Shown here piece after piece: positions 41,128 to 50,000 of a stretch of 63,213 nucleotides of DNA. Position 1 is the stretch's first letter, and each line of letters begins with the position of its first letter. The stretch spans positions 1-63,213 of the forward strand of contig DASPOB010000052.1 of the NCBI GenBank assembly GCA_035626235.1, read 5' to 3'. The notes below the pieces were generated by a model. That model was not told the origin of the DNA. It made no database searches and saw only the letters and a list, made by a program, of their open reading frames with translations. The translations under genes were made by a program, and so were the position numbers. Source of the stretch: DATFYP01 sp035626235. GTDB taxonomy: Archaea > Thermoproteota > Nitrososphaeria > Nitrososphaerales > Gagatemarchaeaceae.

Positions 41128-42033
41128 TTACTTCAGGAGCGAGTCCAGGAACTTGCGCGAATCGAAGGGCTCTAGGTCGTCGTAACCCTGCCCCACGCCC
41201 AGGTAAAGCACAGGCTTCCCAGTGGAGTAGACTATGGACAGTGCCGCGCCCCCCCTCACGTCGGCGTCGGCCTTCGTGAGAATCACCCCGTCGAAGCCGA
41301 CGTGCTTGTTGAAAAGTTCCGCCTGCGACACGGCGTCGTTTCCAGTGAGGGCGTCCGCTATGAACATCTTGAAGTCGGGCTTGACGACCCTCGCCACCTT
41401 GGCCATTTCCTCCATCAGGTTCTGGTTGGTCTGCATCCTGCCTGCGGAGTCAACGAGGAGGCAGTCGACGTGGTGCGCCTTGGCGTAGAGGACGCCGTCT
41501 CTGCCCACCGCGGCCGGGTCCGCCCCGTATCTTTGCGAAACCACCTTCAGGGAGAGCCTGTCTGCGTGCTCGGTCAGCTGCTCGATTGCGCCCGGCCTGT
41601 GCGTGTCACCGGCAGCACAGACGACCGAAACCCCTCTCTTCTTCAGCAGGTTGGCGAGCTTCGCTATGGTGGTCGTCTTACCGGTTCCGTTGATTCCGAG
41701 GAACAGGATGACGTACGGCTCTCCGAGCTTTTTCTTCTCCCCGATGCTGGCGAGTATGTCGACTGTGCCCGAGCGAGCGAAGGCGGCCTTCAGCGCCTCG
41801 TTCAGCCGTTCTCCGACCACTTCGGAGGCCTCTTCCGCGCGGTCGACCTTCACCCCCGCCAGCCCTTTCTCCACCTCTTGGGTCAGCCTCTCGGCGACGT
41901 TCTGGGCGACGTCGCTTTCAATCAGAGAGAGCTGGAAGTTGAAAGCCACCTGGCCCACCTCGGCCTCCGAGAGCCTCTTCTCTCGGACCGCGCTGGTGAC
42001 CGCGGAGAAAGCCTGCTTCAGCTTGTCAAACAA
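41128..42033 (-). CDS. ftsY: signal recognition particle receptor FtsY
   Basis: 301 residues: N domain, then G domain with GINGTGKTTTIAKLA (G1), DTHRPGAIEQL (G2), DSAGRMQTNQNL (G3) and TKADADVRGGAAL (G4). No acidic A domain longer than about 25 residues, as in many archaea. It docks SRP-ribosome complexes at the membrane. It starts 2 nt after the prefoldin alpha stop, in the operon from rps19e to ftsY. Confidence 0.94.
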   Translation of the reverse strand: MFDKLKQAFSAVTSAVREKRLSEAEVGQVAFNFQLSLIESDVAQNVAERLTQEVEKGLAGVKVDRAEEASEVVGERLNEALKAAFARSGTVDILASIGEKKKLGEPYVILFLGINGTGKTTTIAKLANLLKKRGVSVVCAAGDTHRPGAIEQLTEHADRLSLKVVSQRYGADPAAVGRDGVLYAKAHHVDCLLVDSAGRMQTNQNLMEEMAKVARVVKPDFKMFIADALTGNDAVSQAELFNKHVGFDGVILTKADADVRGGAALSIVYSTGKPVLYLGVGQGYDDLEPFDSRKFLDSLLK

Positions 42034-42035
42034 GC

Positions 42036-42476
42036 CTAACCCTTCTGGCCCTGCTGAGCCAGAAGCGTCTGGAGAAGCTGCCGGTCGGCTTCGAGTCTCT
42101 CCGCTATTTCGTTCCTTTGACTGATCAAAGAGAACACGGTCTTCTCGACCTCGCTGTTCCGCGCCTCCAGGATTGCCACCGCTTCCTCCCTCGTCTTCTC
42201 GGTGACGACGCTGGCCCCGATGTTGATTAAGACCTTGCCAGTCGAGGGGGGCGAGGCCCTCAGCATGGCGCCTCCCCCTATCTGAATCAGGACTTCGCTC
42301 GTGGGCTTCTCGCCGAGCCCGTTTATCGCTTCGACTGCCGACCGGCTCTCGAGTAGTGCCCTTTCCAGGAGGGTCTGACGGGAGGTCAGCTCGTTGTAAG
42401 TTCCTTCGAGCACCCTCACTTCTACAACCAGGGAATTGAGCTTCTCTTCGTCACTCGTCTCCTTGCTCGTCTCCAC
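42036..42476 (-). CDS. pfdA: prefoldin alpha subunit
   Basis: 146 residues, two long coiled-coil helices (about 10-55 and 95-140) around a beta hairpin (VLIQIGGGAMLRA ... KVLINIGASVVTEK), the prefoldin alpha (class I) pattern. It forms a hexameric chaperone with a beta subunit not in this window. Several in-frame starts exist at the N-terminus. It lies between eIF6 and ftsY, the usual archaeal order. Confidence 0.92.
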   Translation of the reverse strand: METSKETSDEEKLNSLVVEVRVLEGTYNELTSRQTLLERALLESRSAVEAINGLGEKPTSEVLIQIGGGAMLRASPPSTGKVLINIGASVVTEKTREEAVAILEARNSEVEKTVFSLISQRNEIAERLEADRQLLQTLLAQQGQKG

Positions 42477-42492
42477 TACACCATCTTCGATG

Positions 42493-43158
42493 TCAGACGT
42501 TCAGTGCCCTCGTTATAAAGACCAGCTCAGGACCGGTTGTCTGACTCCCGGCCACGGCGTTCTTCGCGTTGGCCACCAGCCCCGACGCCACGTAGGGCAC
42601 TCCCCTGTTGACCGAGGTAGGGTAGGCGCCGACGCCGAGAAGCCCTCCGAGGCGAGTGACCTGCTCCTCATCGAGCCCCGGGTAGACGGCCGCCCCGCCG
42701 TTTGTAGCCACCACCAAGGCCCCCACCTGGGTGTACTCCCCAATCGGGATGCGTTCCACCTCCGTCCCGAGCACTTCGCGGACCTGAGACACTGCCCTTG
42801 CCTCCAGGATGGGGGAAACGAGCGCGCATCTGTCGTTCGCGGCGACGAGGTTGCCCACCGCCGTGTACCTGGACTCGAGCCTTGCCACGTTCAGCCCCGT
42901 CGCCGACGCGAGCTCTGCGATCTCGTTCTGCTCGGCGAGCCTGGACACGAGGATTCCCTTCCCGTTCATCGAAACGAGTGGGCCGAGGAGGCGGGATTCG
43001 CCGATGGAAGCGGGAACCGCGGTCACCCCCAGGGACCCAGAGAGCCGGTCGGACTTCGTCTGCGCGAGGCCCTTGGGCACGAGAAGGAACCTGTCGTTCG
43101 CCTTCAGGAATACGCCTATGTTGGGGCTTCGGTAGATGTCAACCAGGTGCAGGCCCAA
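42493..43158 (-). CDS. eif6: translation initiation factor 6
   Basis: 221 residues, the standard length. It has the pentein repeat fold: SPNIGVFLKANDRFLLVP at the N-terminus and repeated N-x-x-G-x-L-V-x-x-N motifs (VGNLVAANDRCALVS, VGALVVATNGGAAVYP). It binds the 50S subunit at L14e/L24e to prevent early subunit joining. L31e lies 4 nt upstream in the same operon. Confidence 0.94.
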   Translation of the reverse strand: MGLHLVDIYRSPNIGVFLKANDRFLLVPKGLAQTKSDRLSGSLGVTAVPASIGESRLLGPLVSMNGKGILVSRLAEQNEIAELASATGLNVARLESRYTAVGNLVAANDRCALVSPILEARAVSQVREVLGTEVERIPIGEYTQVGALVVATNGGAAVYPGLDEEQVTRLGGLLGVGAYPTSVNRGVPYVASGLVANAKNAVAGSQTTGPELVFITRALNV

Positions 43159-43162
43159 GCGG

Positions 43163-43447
43163 TCACACTTGTTCTGTCTCGGGGGCGAGCTTTACGGAGA
43201 CGAGGCCGTCTTCGTCCCTCTCCATTTCGAGCCTGACGCGCCTCGGCGGGTGCCTGATTCCCCGCGCCCAGACTGCCTTGTTGACGTCTTCCTTTATGCT
43301 GACCTCGGTGGCCTTCATGTGCCTCATGGTGAACTCCTTGATGACCCTGATGGCCACCTTCGCCCTCCTGTAGGGCGGAGCCTCGAAGGCGACTCCGAGG
43401 GGCACCATGTAGACCCGGGTCAGCGGCTCCATCTTCTCTTCAGACAC
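43163..43447 (-). CDS. rpl31e: large subunit ribosomal protein L31e
   Basis: 94 residues. RVYMVPLGVAFEAPPYRRAKVAIRVIKEFTMRHMK by key parts (RRAKVAIRVIKEF), then WARGIRHPPRRVRLEMER, are the L31e signatures. It sits near the peptide exit tunnel. Encoded between L39e and eIF6 with gaps of 4-6 nt. Confidence 0.95.
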   Translation of the reverse strand: MSEEKMEPLTRVYMVPLGVAFEAPPYRRAKVAIRVIKEFTMRHMKATEVSIKEDVNKAVWARGIRHPPRRVRLEMERDEDGLVSVKLAPETEQV

Positions 43448-43453
43448 TTGCTA

Positions 43454-43612
43454 TCACCTTATCTTCAGCTTGCGCTGCCTCCAGTTCCTGTTCTTCGGGT
43501 TGTTGCGGACGTGCCTGTTCGTTTTCACGATCACCCAGGTGGGGACCGACCTCGTCCTCTTGGTCGCCTTTCTCAGCCTGTTCTTCTTGGCAGTGTCCTT
43601 CACTCTCGCCAT
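43454..43612 (-). CDS. rpl39e: large subunit ribosomal protein L39e
   Basis: 52 residues, very basic. KKNRLRKATKRTRSVPTWVI and RHVRNNPKNRNWRQRKLKI are the L39e signature. It lines the exit tunnel. Start ATG 43612, 2 nt after the PDCD5-type gene stop. Confidence 0.95.
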   Translation of the reverse strand: MARVKDTAKKNRLRKATKRTRSVPTWVIVKTNRHVRNNPKNRNWRQRKLKIR

Positions 43613-43614
43613 TC

Positions 43615-43890
43615 TTACAGTCTCCTGATCTTGATCTCGCGCTTCTTCTCCTGTAACGATAGGAGCATCTGCTTCACCTGCTCGTCGTCCAAGGCGCTCT
43701 TTAGCTGCCCGCTCGAGGCGAGCTGGATGACATACTCTTCGATGGAGTTGGCCAGCTCCGGCTTGACCATCTTGACGTTGGCCAGCCTCTGCCGGGCCTC
43801 CGATGTGAGCGCCATCCTGAGGATTCCCTCCCTCATCATTTTCTTGTCGGCGGCCTGGTTGTCCAGGGGCTTCCGCGAAGGCTCGGCCAT
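43615..43890 (-). CDS. PDCD5-type DNA-binding protein
   Basis: 91 residues. The core ILRMALTSEARQRLANVKMVKPELANSIEEYVIQLA (key ARQRLANVKMVKPE) and the end LLSLQEKKREIKIRR match the archaeal homologues of human PDCD5, a helical bundle with nucleic-acid affinity. Located between S19e and L39e, which is the conserved archaeal neighbourhood. Exact role is not known. Confidence 0.93.
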   Translation of the reverse strand: MAEPSRKPLDNQAADKKMMREGILRMALTSEARQRLANVKMVKPELANSIEEYVIQLASSGQLKSALDDEQVKQMLLSLQEKKREIKIRRL

Positions 43891-44343
43891 CTATCCGTAC
43901 CTCGCCAGCGTCTTGTTGCCTTCGACCGCTTTCTTGAACAGCTCCACGCTCGCCTTGTCTAGCATCGCCGTCCCCTTCGAAGTGAGTATCCTTCCCTTCG
44001 GGGTTTTGGCCACGAGCTCCGCCTGCTCGAGCTGTTTGAGAATCCTTCTGATGGACGATCCCCCCGCGTCCCTGTGATGCTTGGGGAAGTAGGCGACCGC
44101 CTTGGGCCCGCCGTAGGAGCGCTCCAAGTCCCCCAGCCCGACAGGCCCGTGGAGGTAGAGCTTCCTGAGCAGAGAGGCCGCTCGCGTGAACCACCAATCC
44201 GCCTGCTGCGGTGGGCGTTCGGCGTGAGAGCCGGTCTTTGCGAAGTGCGCCCATTCGGGTGCCTCCATGCCTGGCAGCGACTTCACTTGCTCCGCTAGGG
44301 CGGGAATCAGCTTTCCTGACGGGACGTCGTGCACGTTCACCAT
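43891..44343 (-). CDS. rps19e: small subunit ribosomal protein S19e
   Basis: 150 residues. DVPSGKLIPALAEQVKSLPGMEAPEWAHFAKTGSH at the N-terminus (key PEWAHFAKTGSH) and DAGGSSIRRILKQLEQAELV near residue 95 are S19e signatures. A winged-helix protein needed for 16S/18S rRNA maturation. It abuts the PDCD5-type gene with no gap. Confidence 0.94.
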   Translation of the reverse strand: MVNVHDVPSGKLIPALAEQVKSLPGMEAPEWAHFAKTGSHAERPPQQADWWFTRAASLLRKLYLHGPVGLGDLERSYGGPKAVAYFPKHHRDAGGSSIRRILKQLEQAELVAKTPKGRILTSKGTAMLDKASVELFKKAVEGNKTLARYG

Positions 44344-44365
44344 CTTCTTCTCACGGGGCGATTTT

Positions 44366-44698
44366 TCAGACCCTCGGCTTATTGTATTTAAGCCTGCCCA
44401 CGGCCCTTCGGCTTACATGCCCGCAGTCCAGGCATGTTATCCGGACCAGGGCGGGCTTTCCGTGCCCGAGCCTCACCCTTGCGTTGATGCCCGGAACCAG
44501 GAGGGACTTGCAACCGCTGCAGGTGAACCTCTTCAGGGAGGGGCCGAACCTGATGTTGAACTTGAGCGTCACCCTCCTGGCGAGGGCGGCTTGTCGCCTC
44601 GCGAGCTCCATGTCGGTCCGCGCAATGACGACAGACGACTCCGTGAGGAGCCTGGCCACCGCGGCCGCGTCGTCCCTGGCTTCCCTTCTCTGCTTCAC
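44366..44698 (-). CDS. rnp4: ribonuclease P protein component 4 (Rpp21/Rpr2)
   Basis: 110 residues from GTG 44698, with AAGGTTAATTC 25-30 nt upstream. Helical N-terminal half, then a zinc ribbon CSGCKSLLVPG ... CLDCGHVSRR with four Cys. It is one of the archaeal RNase P proteins and helps the RNA cut tRNA 5' leaders, relevant to the tRNA genes here. Frames extending to 44785 lack conservation. Divergent from nep1. Confidence 0.9.
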   Translation of the reverse strand: MKQRREARDDAAAVARLLTESSVVIARTDMELARRQAALARRVTLKFNIRFGPSLKRFTCSGCKSLLVPGINARVRLGHGKPALVRITCLDCGHVSRRAVGRLKYNKPRV

Positions 44699-44751
44699 GG
44701 GGGGCGGTCGGGCGCAAAAGGAATTAACCTTGCCCGTCCGCGCCGGCCACC

Positions 44752-45426
44752 ATGCGGCTTCACTTCGTGCTGGCGGAGTCGGCACTCGAGCCGGTCCCCG
44801 AGGAGATTCGAAGGAGCCCGGCCGTGGCGAGCGACTCGAGGAGGAGAGGGGTCGAGCCCTCGCGGATTCTCCTCGACAGAAGCTTCCACCACGCGGCCAT
44901 GGAGAGGCTCGAGGAGGGGGAGAAGCGCGGGAGGCCCGACCTGGTTCACGCGGCCCTGCTCAGCCTTACGGGAACCCCACTGTTCCTGGACGGGCGGATG
45001 AAGCTGTACGTCCACACGTGTCAGGACATCGTGCTGGAGATTAAGGAGGGGACGAGGGTCCCCAAGAGCTACTTTAGGTTCAGGGGGCTCGCCGAAAAGC
45101 TACTCGCAGAGAGGCCGACGGAGGGGCTGGTCAAGGTCTACCAAGCGGGAGTGAGGGAGCTGAAGAGGAGGATAGGTCCAGACTTGACGATAGGGCTGTC
45201 GATGCAGGGGGCGCCGGGCACGGCTGAGGAGGTCGGGAGGGCGCTGGCGGCTGCCGACAGGCCCTGCGTGCTGGTGGGCGGATTCCCGCGCGGCCATTTC
45301 ATGCCTGGGACCGTGAGGTCGGCCGATAGGCTGATGCGAATCCACCCCAGACCTCTGGAGGCTCACGTCGTCTCGGCGAGGGTTGCTTACGAGGTAGAGA
45401 GAGCATCGGAAATGATGAACGATTAA
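44752..45426 (+). CDS. nep1: rRNA pseudouridine methyltransferase Nep1/Emg1
   Basis: 224 residues, the usual length. SPOUT fold with deep trefoil knot; RILLDRSFHHAAMERL near residue 40, RGRPDLVHAALLSLTGTPLF near 65 (key RPDLVH) and GGFPRGHF near 180 (cofactor loop). It N1-methylates pseudouridine in 16S rRNA. Divergent from the RNase P gene, with 53 nt between starts and a shared AT-rich promoter (AAGGAATTAACC). Confidence 0.94.
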   Translation: MRLHFVLAESALEPVPEEIRRSPAVASDSRRRGVEPSRILLDRSFHHAAMERLEEGEKRGRPDLVHAALLSLTGTPLFLDGRMKLYVHTCQDIVLEIKEGTRVPKSYFRFRGLAEKLLAERPTEGLVKVYQAGVRELKRRIGPDLTIGLSMQGAPGTAEEVGRALAAADRPCVLVGGFPRGHFMPGTVRSADRLMRIHPRPLEAHVVSARVAYEVERASEMMND

Positions 45427-45454
45427 AAAGACATGAGCGGGCTCTCCGAGTTGT

Positions 45455-45547
45455 GCGGTCGTCGTCCAGATCTCTCTGAGAGGAAAACCTGGTCTAGGAC
45501 ATCAGCCCTCCAAGCTGGTAACCCGGGTTCAAATCCCGGCGACCGCA
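45455..45547 (+). tRNA. tRNA-Gly(TCC) with D-loop intron and C33
   Basis: Acceptor GCGGTCG/CGACCGC, D-stem GTCC/GGAC, T-arm CCGGG-TTCAAAT-CCCGG, discriminator A. Removing 18 nt (45470-45487) leaves a regular 75-nt tRNA with D-loop AGCCTGGTCTA. Anticodon stem TCAGC/GCTGG encloses CCTCCAA, so the anticodon is TCC but position 33 is C in place of the near-universal U. Confidence 0.9.
45470..45487 (+). other. tRNA-Gly intron, 18 nt, position 15/16
   Basis: Bulge-helix-bulge: central helix GUCC/GGAA (three pairs plus G.A), 5' bulge AGA, inner stem UCUC-UCU-GAGA, 3' bulge AAC. Cutting AG^A and AA^C joins GTCCAG to CCTGG. Same position and layout as intron 1 of tRNA-Arg. Confidence 0.87.
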
Positions 45548-45800
45548 CACCGTTCTCTCTCTGAAAGACAGTAGGAAGGATTGATCACAGAAGCCTTCTG
45601 AATATAATTACATCAGTTAACAAGGGACAAGTTCTCCCCACCAGGCCAGACTGAGCGGCGGTCTCTGGGAATTCGGGGACCGGGACCGGATGCATGGTTG
45701 CATGAAGATGAGAATGAAGGACAATCAGAGATTCCACCAAGACTGTTTATGCCGTTCTCAAGATTAGAACTTTACACCCCTTCTGGCTGCCCTTCGGAGC

Positions 45801-46985
45801 GTGAAAGGCAGGGCGATCGCATTCTTCCTGACTGTGGTCATCGTGGTCGGAACAGGGGCGGGTTATCTCGTTGGTTACGGCAACGAGCGCACTGTCACCT
45901 CGGTTTCAACACTCATCACTGCGTCAACGTCCACCGCAACACTCGTCTCAACCGAGCTGCAGACAACGACCAGAACCGTCAATGCGGCGACCACCACAAT
46001 TTGGGGGGCTCCGATTCCAGTCGCCGACGTTGAAACTGGGAATGTCAGCATTGGAGGCTCACCCTACGTCATAGCGGTGAATCCCAACGCTAGCAGAGTC
46101 TACGTAGCGGGCGGGTCGAATGTTCTGACAGTGATAGACGCGGTGTCCCACGCCGTGGTCGCCAGAGTCACACTTCCAGCCGGTTCCAGCAGTGGAATCG
46201 CCATCGATTGCAAGACTGGAACGGTCTATGTCCTTGTCGAAGGAGGGATTGTCGTGGTAAACGGTACTACCAACGCCGTCGTCAAGGAGCTACCAGTTGA
46301 CTTCGGGTCGATTGTGTTCGATTCCTCGACTGATATTCTATATGGCTCTCCCGAAACTAACCCCTTCGTCAGTGATTCAGGCTTTCTTGTGGGAGTCGAT
46401 GCACGAACGGGAGCCATCAGAGCGAATGTCTCCATTGGATACTCGGCGGAAGAGATAGTTGTCAATCCGCAACTCAACCTGATTTACGCCGTAGGATGTA
46501 ATCAACGGGGGTTGGCATGCGAATCGACAGTTTCGGTGGTCAATGGAACGAGTGCCAGGCTGGTAAACAAGACCTCTCTAGGTTCTGAATATTACGCGAC
46601 CGCAACAATAGACGAGAAGACAGGTATGGTCTACGTTTCGGGGGAAGCCCAATTGGTAGCACTGGATCCATATGGGACTGTTGTATTCAACAACTATCCT
46701 GATACTTGTGGCCCTTTCATCGGCATGGCGGATGACCCCGCGTCGAATCAGGTCATCATGGCCACGCAGAACTACAACCTCACTCTAGTATACGATGGAT
46801 GGTTCGGGAACTTGGTGAACATGTATTCGCTTCCAGGTGTCCCTCAGTATGTTGCTTTCAACTCTGCGACCAATGAGACGTACGCAATAGTCTCGGAATC
46901 GCTTCTGGCCTTCCATGGCGCAGCCAGTGCCGGGCACGTCAACGACACGCTGATGGGAGCTGGCCAAACCTGCCCGCCTGTCTGA
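45801..46985 (+). CDS. exported beta-propeller (YVTN-type) protein
   Basis: 394 residues from GTG. One N-terminal membrane helix (AIAFFLTVVIVVGTGAGYL), a Ser/Thr-rich linker (residues 30-75), then repeated strands such as PYVIAVNPNASRVYVAGG, GIAIDCKTGTVYVL, IVVNPQLNLIYAVG and ATIDEKTGMVYVSG, typical of YVTN/NHL-like beta-propeller repeats. A surface protein, probably glycosylated at several N-x-S/T sites. TATA-like ACTTTACACC is about 30 nt upstream. Base composition looks more AT-rich than the neighbouring operons. Confidence 0.82.
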   Translation: MKGRAIAFFLTVVIVVGTGAGYLVGYGNERTVTSVSTLITASTSTATLVSTELQTTTRTVNAATTTIWGAPIPVADVETGNVSIGGSPYVIAVNPNASRVYVAGGSNVLTVIDAVSHAVVARVTLPAGSSSGIAIDCKTGTVYVLVEGGIVVVNGTTNAVVKELPVDFGSIVFDSSTDILYGSPETNPFVSDSGFLVGVDARTGAIRANVSIGYSAEEIVVNPQLNLIYAVGCNQRGLACESTVSVVNGTSARLVNKTSLGSEYYATATIDEKTGMVYVSGEAQLVALDPYGTVVFNNYPDTCGPFIGMADDPASNQVIMATQNYNLTLVYDGWFGNLVNMYSLPGVPQYVAFNSATNETYAIVSESLLAFHGAASAGHVNDTLMGAGQTCPPV

Positions 46986-47089
46986 GTGCATATCGTCAGT
47001 ACGGCTGGGATCTGAAACTAAGTCTCAGGTTGTGGCGACCAAACACATTGGCACAAGATGAGATAGTGACCGCTGGGTTCGTTCCAGCC

Positions 47090-50000
47090 TTATGCTCCGT
47101 CTTGGGAACGAGATGCATCTTTGCGAAGCGCGTTTGAGAGTCTGTCCATGGACTCGTAGTCTCCGTTGCAGAGAACGACGAAGTCCTCCAACTGGACCTT
47201 TTCCATGGGTTGCAGTCGAATTCTAGACTCGATTAACAGTTCCATTAGGCTCTTTCCTATGTCCAGTGAGAGCAGCAGCGAGTTGAGAGGATCCCCCGTC
47301 ACCACGCCCAGGCCCGCATTCTTCTCTGCGTTGGCCACTAATGCCCATCCCTTTTCAGGCTGGACCCCAGATATTACGAAACCGGCACCCCTCTTGAACC
47401 TGAAGTTCCTGCCGTCCCTCGGGAATATTACTTCGTTCTTCTGAAAATCTCCGCCGACGTTGGGGGATATCCAAAGGCTGTTGTTGAACTCGAAGCGGGC
47501 CGGCGTGGGATTGCTGAACTGGCGCCTGACTTTCACGATGTTGCTGGCCGGCAAGGTCAGATAGGACGTGGAGCCCAGTACGCCCTCCAGTCCTTCCTGT
47601 TTTTCCGATTTGTAGCTGAATTTGACTCCGCTCCAGCGTCCCTCCCTGATAATCTCTGTCTGGAAGGACTCAAGGTGGCTCTTCGACTTTTCAAAGTCGA
47701 GGTCCTCTCCCGAGTACAGCGCCCTTATTCCGCCCGAGTAGTTCTGGAGGAACACTCTCGTTCCGATGCGAGGAAAGTTCGAGCACAAGTGGTTCACTCT
47801 GCCTTCTCCAGACAGGAAGTACAGACACCCAGCGAAATCGGCGCTGGCCTTGAATTGAAGCAGGCCGTTAGAGACCTTGATCACTTCTTTGCCCTCCTCC
47901 CTCTTTCGCAGGGTCGACACGCTGTGACCCGGCGTCTTGGAAAAGAGGGCCAAGTCGAGGGGAAAACGAATCAGCTGTCTCTCTGAATGGAACTCGATGG
48001 ACCCGCTGTGGACGCCCAATCTTGCCTCGGCCGGAGGATAGAGGGACACGTCGGCCGAGAAGGGGGTCTTCGCTGTTACACCTTTCACTTTCAGCTCCGT
48101 TGGGGCAATTCTCCAACCCACCGGCGGAGTCAGGAGAATCCTCCCTGTCTCATCCTTATTTTTCGAGTTGATGACTTCAAGACGCGTCTTCAATCTGGCT
48201 GTGCTGTAGAGCGTGTCCTCCGTTAGTCGGATGTTGAAGAGACGCTGCGGCTCAGCCGTTCCTTCTCCAAAGTGCGTCTTCCTCTCCACCAGCGACTGCC
48301 ATTTCCTGCGAACGGACCGCCAATCTCCTGTATCGATGACATAATACAGCTGTGACGTGCAGGCGGTCTGTCCGGGCTTGACCTGGCCCAGTGAGTACTC
48401 AGGAGCAAAGAGGAATTGTTCTGTGAACCTGACCTTGGCGAGCTTCTCCTTCGACCAGATCTGCCCGTAGCAGAACCCTTGGGCCTTGCTTTGGAAGCAT
48501 ACCCATGACTCTTTGTAATCATTCGGGTCTGTGGGCAACTCTGCCTCTGAGTTCGGGAACGAAACCATTTCGTTTACGACGATGTCTTTCAGCGGCACCA
48601 CCATGGCAAACATGTTCCTCATTTCGCCCCATCCACTGATTCTCACGCTCACGTCGTAGGACGCGGTCGGGTTCTTGTTGACCACGCTGACTTGGTCTCT
48701 TATGAGCGAGGTCCCTGCAAAGAAGGTCAGGCTTCGTCTCATCTTGACGCCCGGCTTGTCGGGATGCGAACCAGACAGAACCAGCTCTAGACACTCATCA
48801 CTCCTCAGAATCTCGTGTTCGAAGTCGACCAGCCTCGTAAAGCCGAAGGGCGGGCCGACTCCGATTCCTTGGTGAAATATTATGCCTTGTAGCCCGCGCG
48901 AGCCGTTCTTGTAGGCTACGTCCAGCAACGCTCCTCTCAGCTGCACCTGCGCAATCAGGTCTTCACTTTCGACCACGACGACCTTTCCCGCCTCTCTTTT
49001 CTCAACGAATGAGACCACGCCTCCAGGTCTGAGGCACCTGAGGAAGACGGTCTCGGTCTTGGTTTCAATGCTGGCCCCCTTGACGCGACCTTTAGCGAGC
49101 AGCAGCAGAGGGATTGAAGAAGTAGGCTGATCCTCAGGGATTCTCATCCTGATGCTGAGGCCCGAATGGCTCTTCGATGGAACGCCTACGGGTATGGTGT
49201 TCTCCGTGATTGAAAGCCGATCGTACTCGTCGATGACTGAGATATGCCCCTCGAAACGCTCCTTGGAATTGTTGAACAGGTTCACCTGAATGTTCCCCGC
49301 AGTTCCAGGGGCCCCTGTCAAATTCTCCGGAAAGGTCCTGAATTCAAGTAGCGGTTTGATCCGCATCCCGACCTCGAACGGAACCAGCTCTCCATCAAGT
49401 ATCAGGCTTGCCTTGATTGTCTTCTGTTTCCGAGAGACATCCGGAACCTCCATGTCTGGTCTAACTACGAACTTTGCTTCAAGCCTGAGAGATTTCCCGT
49501 CCTCGACCTTGAACGACCCCGGAGGTTGACCGACAAACTCTAGGCCGTCAAACCCGGACAGAAAGGTTGAGCCCTGCATGCTCTTCTTCGTCCCGTTAAC
49601 AATTTCTAGAATGAACGTGTGTTCTATTCCTGCGACGACCGTGTGATCTTCGAGACTACACAGAATCTTCAGACGTTCGTCACCGAAGATCCTCTCAATT
49701 CCCGATATGCTTCTGCCATGTCTGTCGACCCAGACCCTGAGGTGGTCCTTGCCCGCTGCGAATTCGTATGGGTACACTTCCATTCCCTCAACCCTGAACT
49801 CGTCCGGAACGAGGTCAAGCCTTCGCACATGAGACGAGTACCACTCGTGTTTCTTGAAGAACTCCTGCGCCAGGGGAAATCTGACAATCCCCGGGACAAA
49901 GTCCTGCATGTAGACACTGGTCTCTGGCACCCAAAACATTCCGGACTTCTTGTATAGGGGTACGGCCCGCATGTTTCCCGCCCAGGTGTTGAGGTCCACT

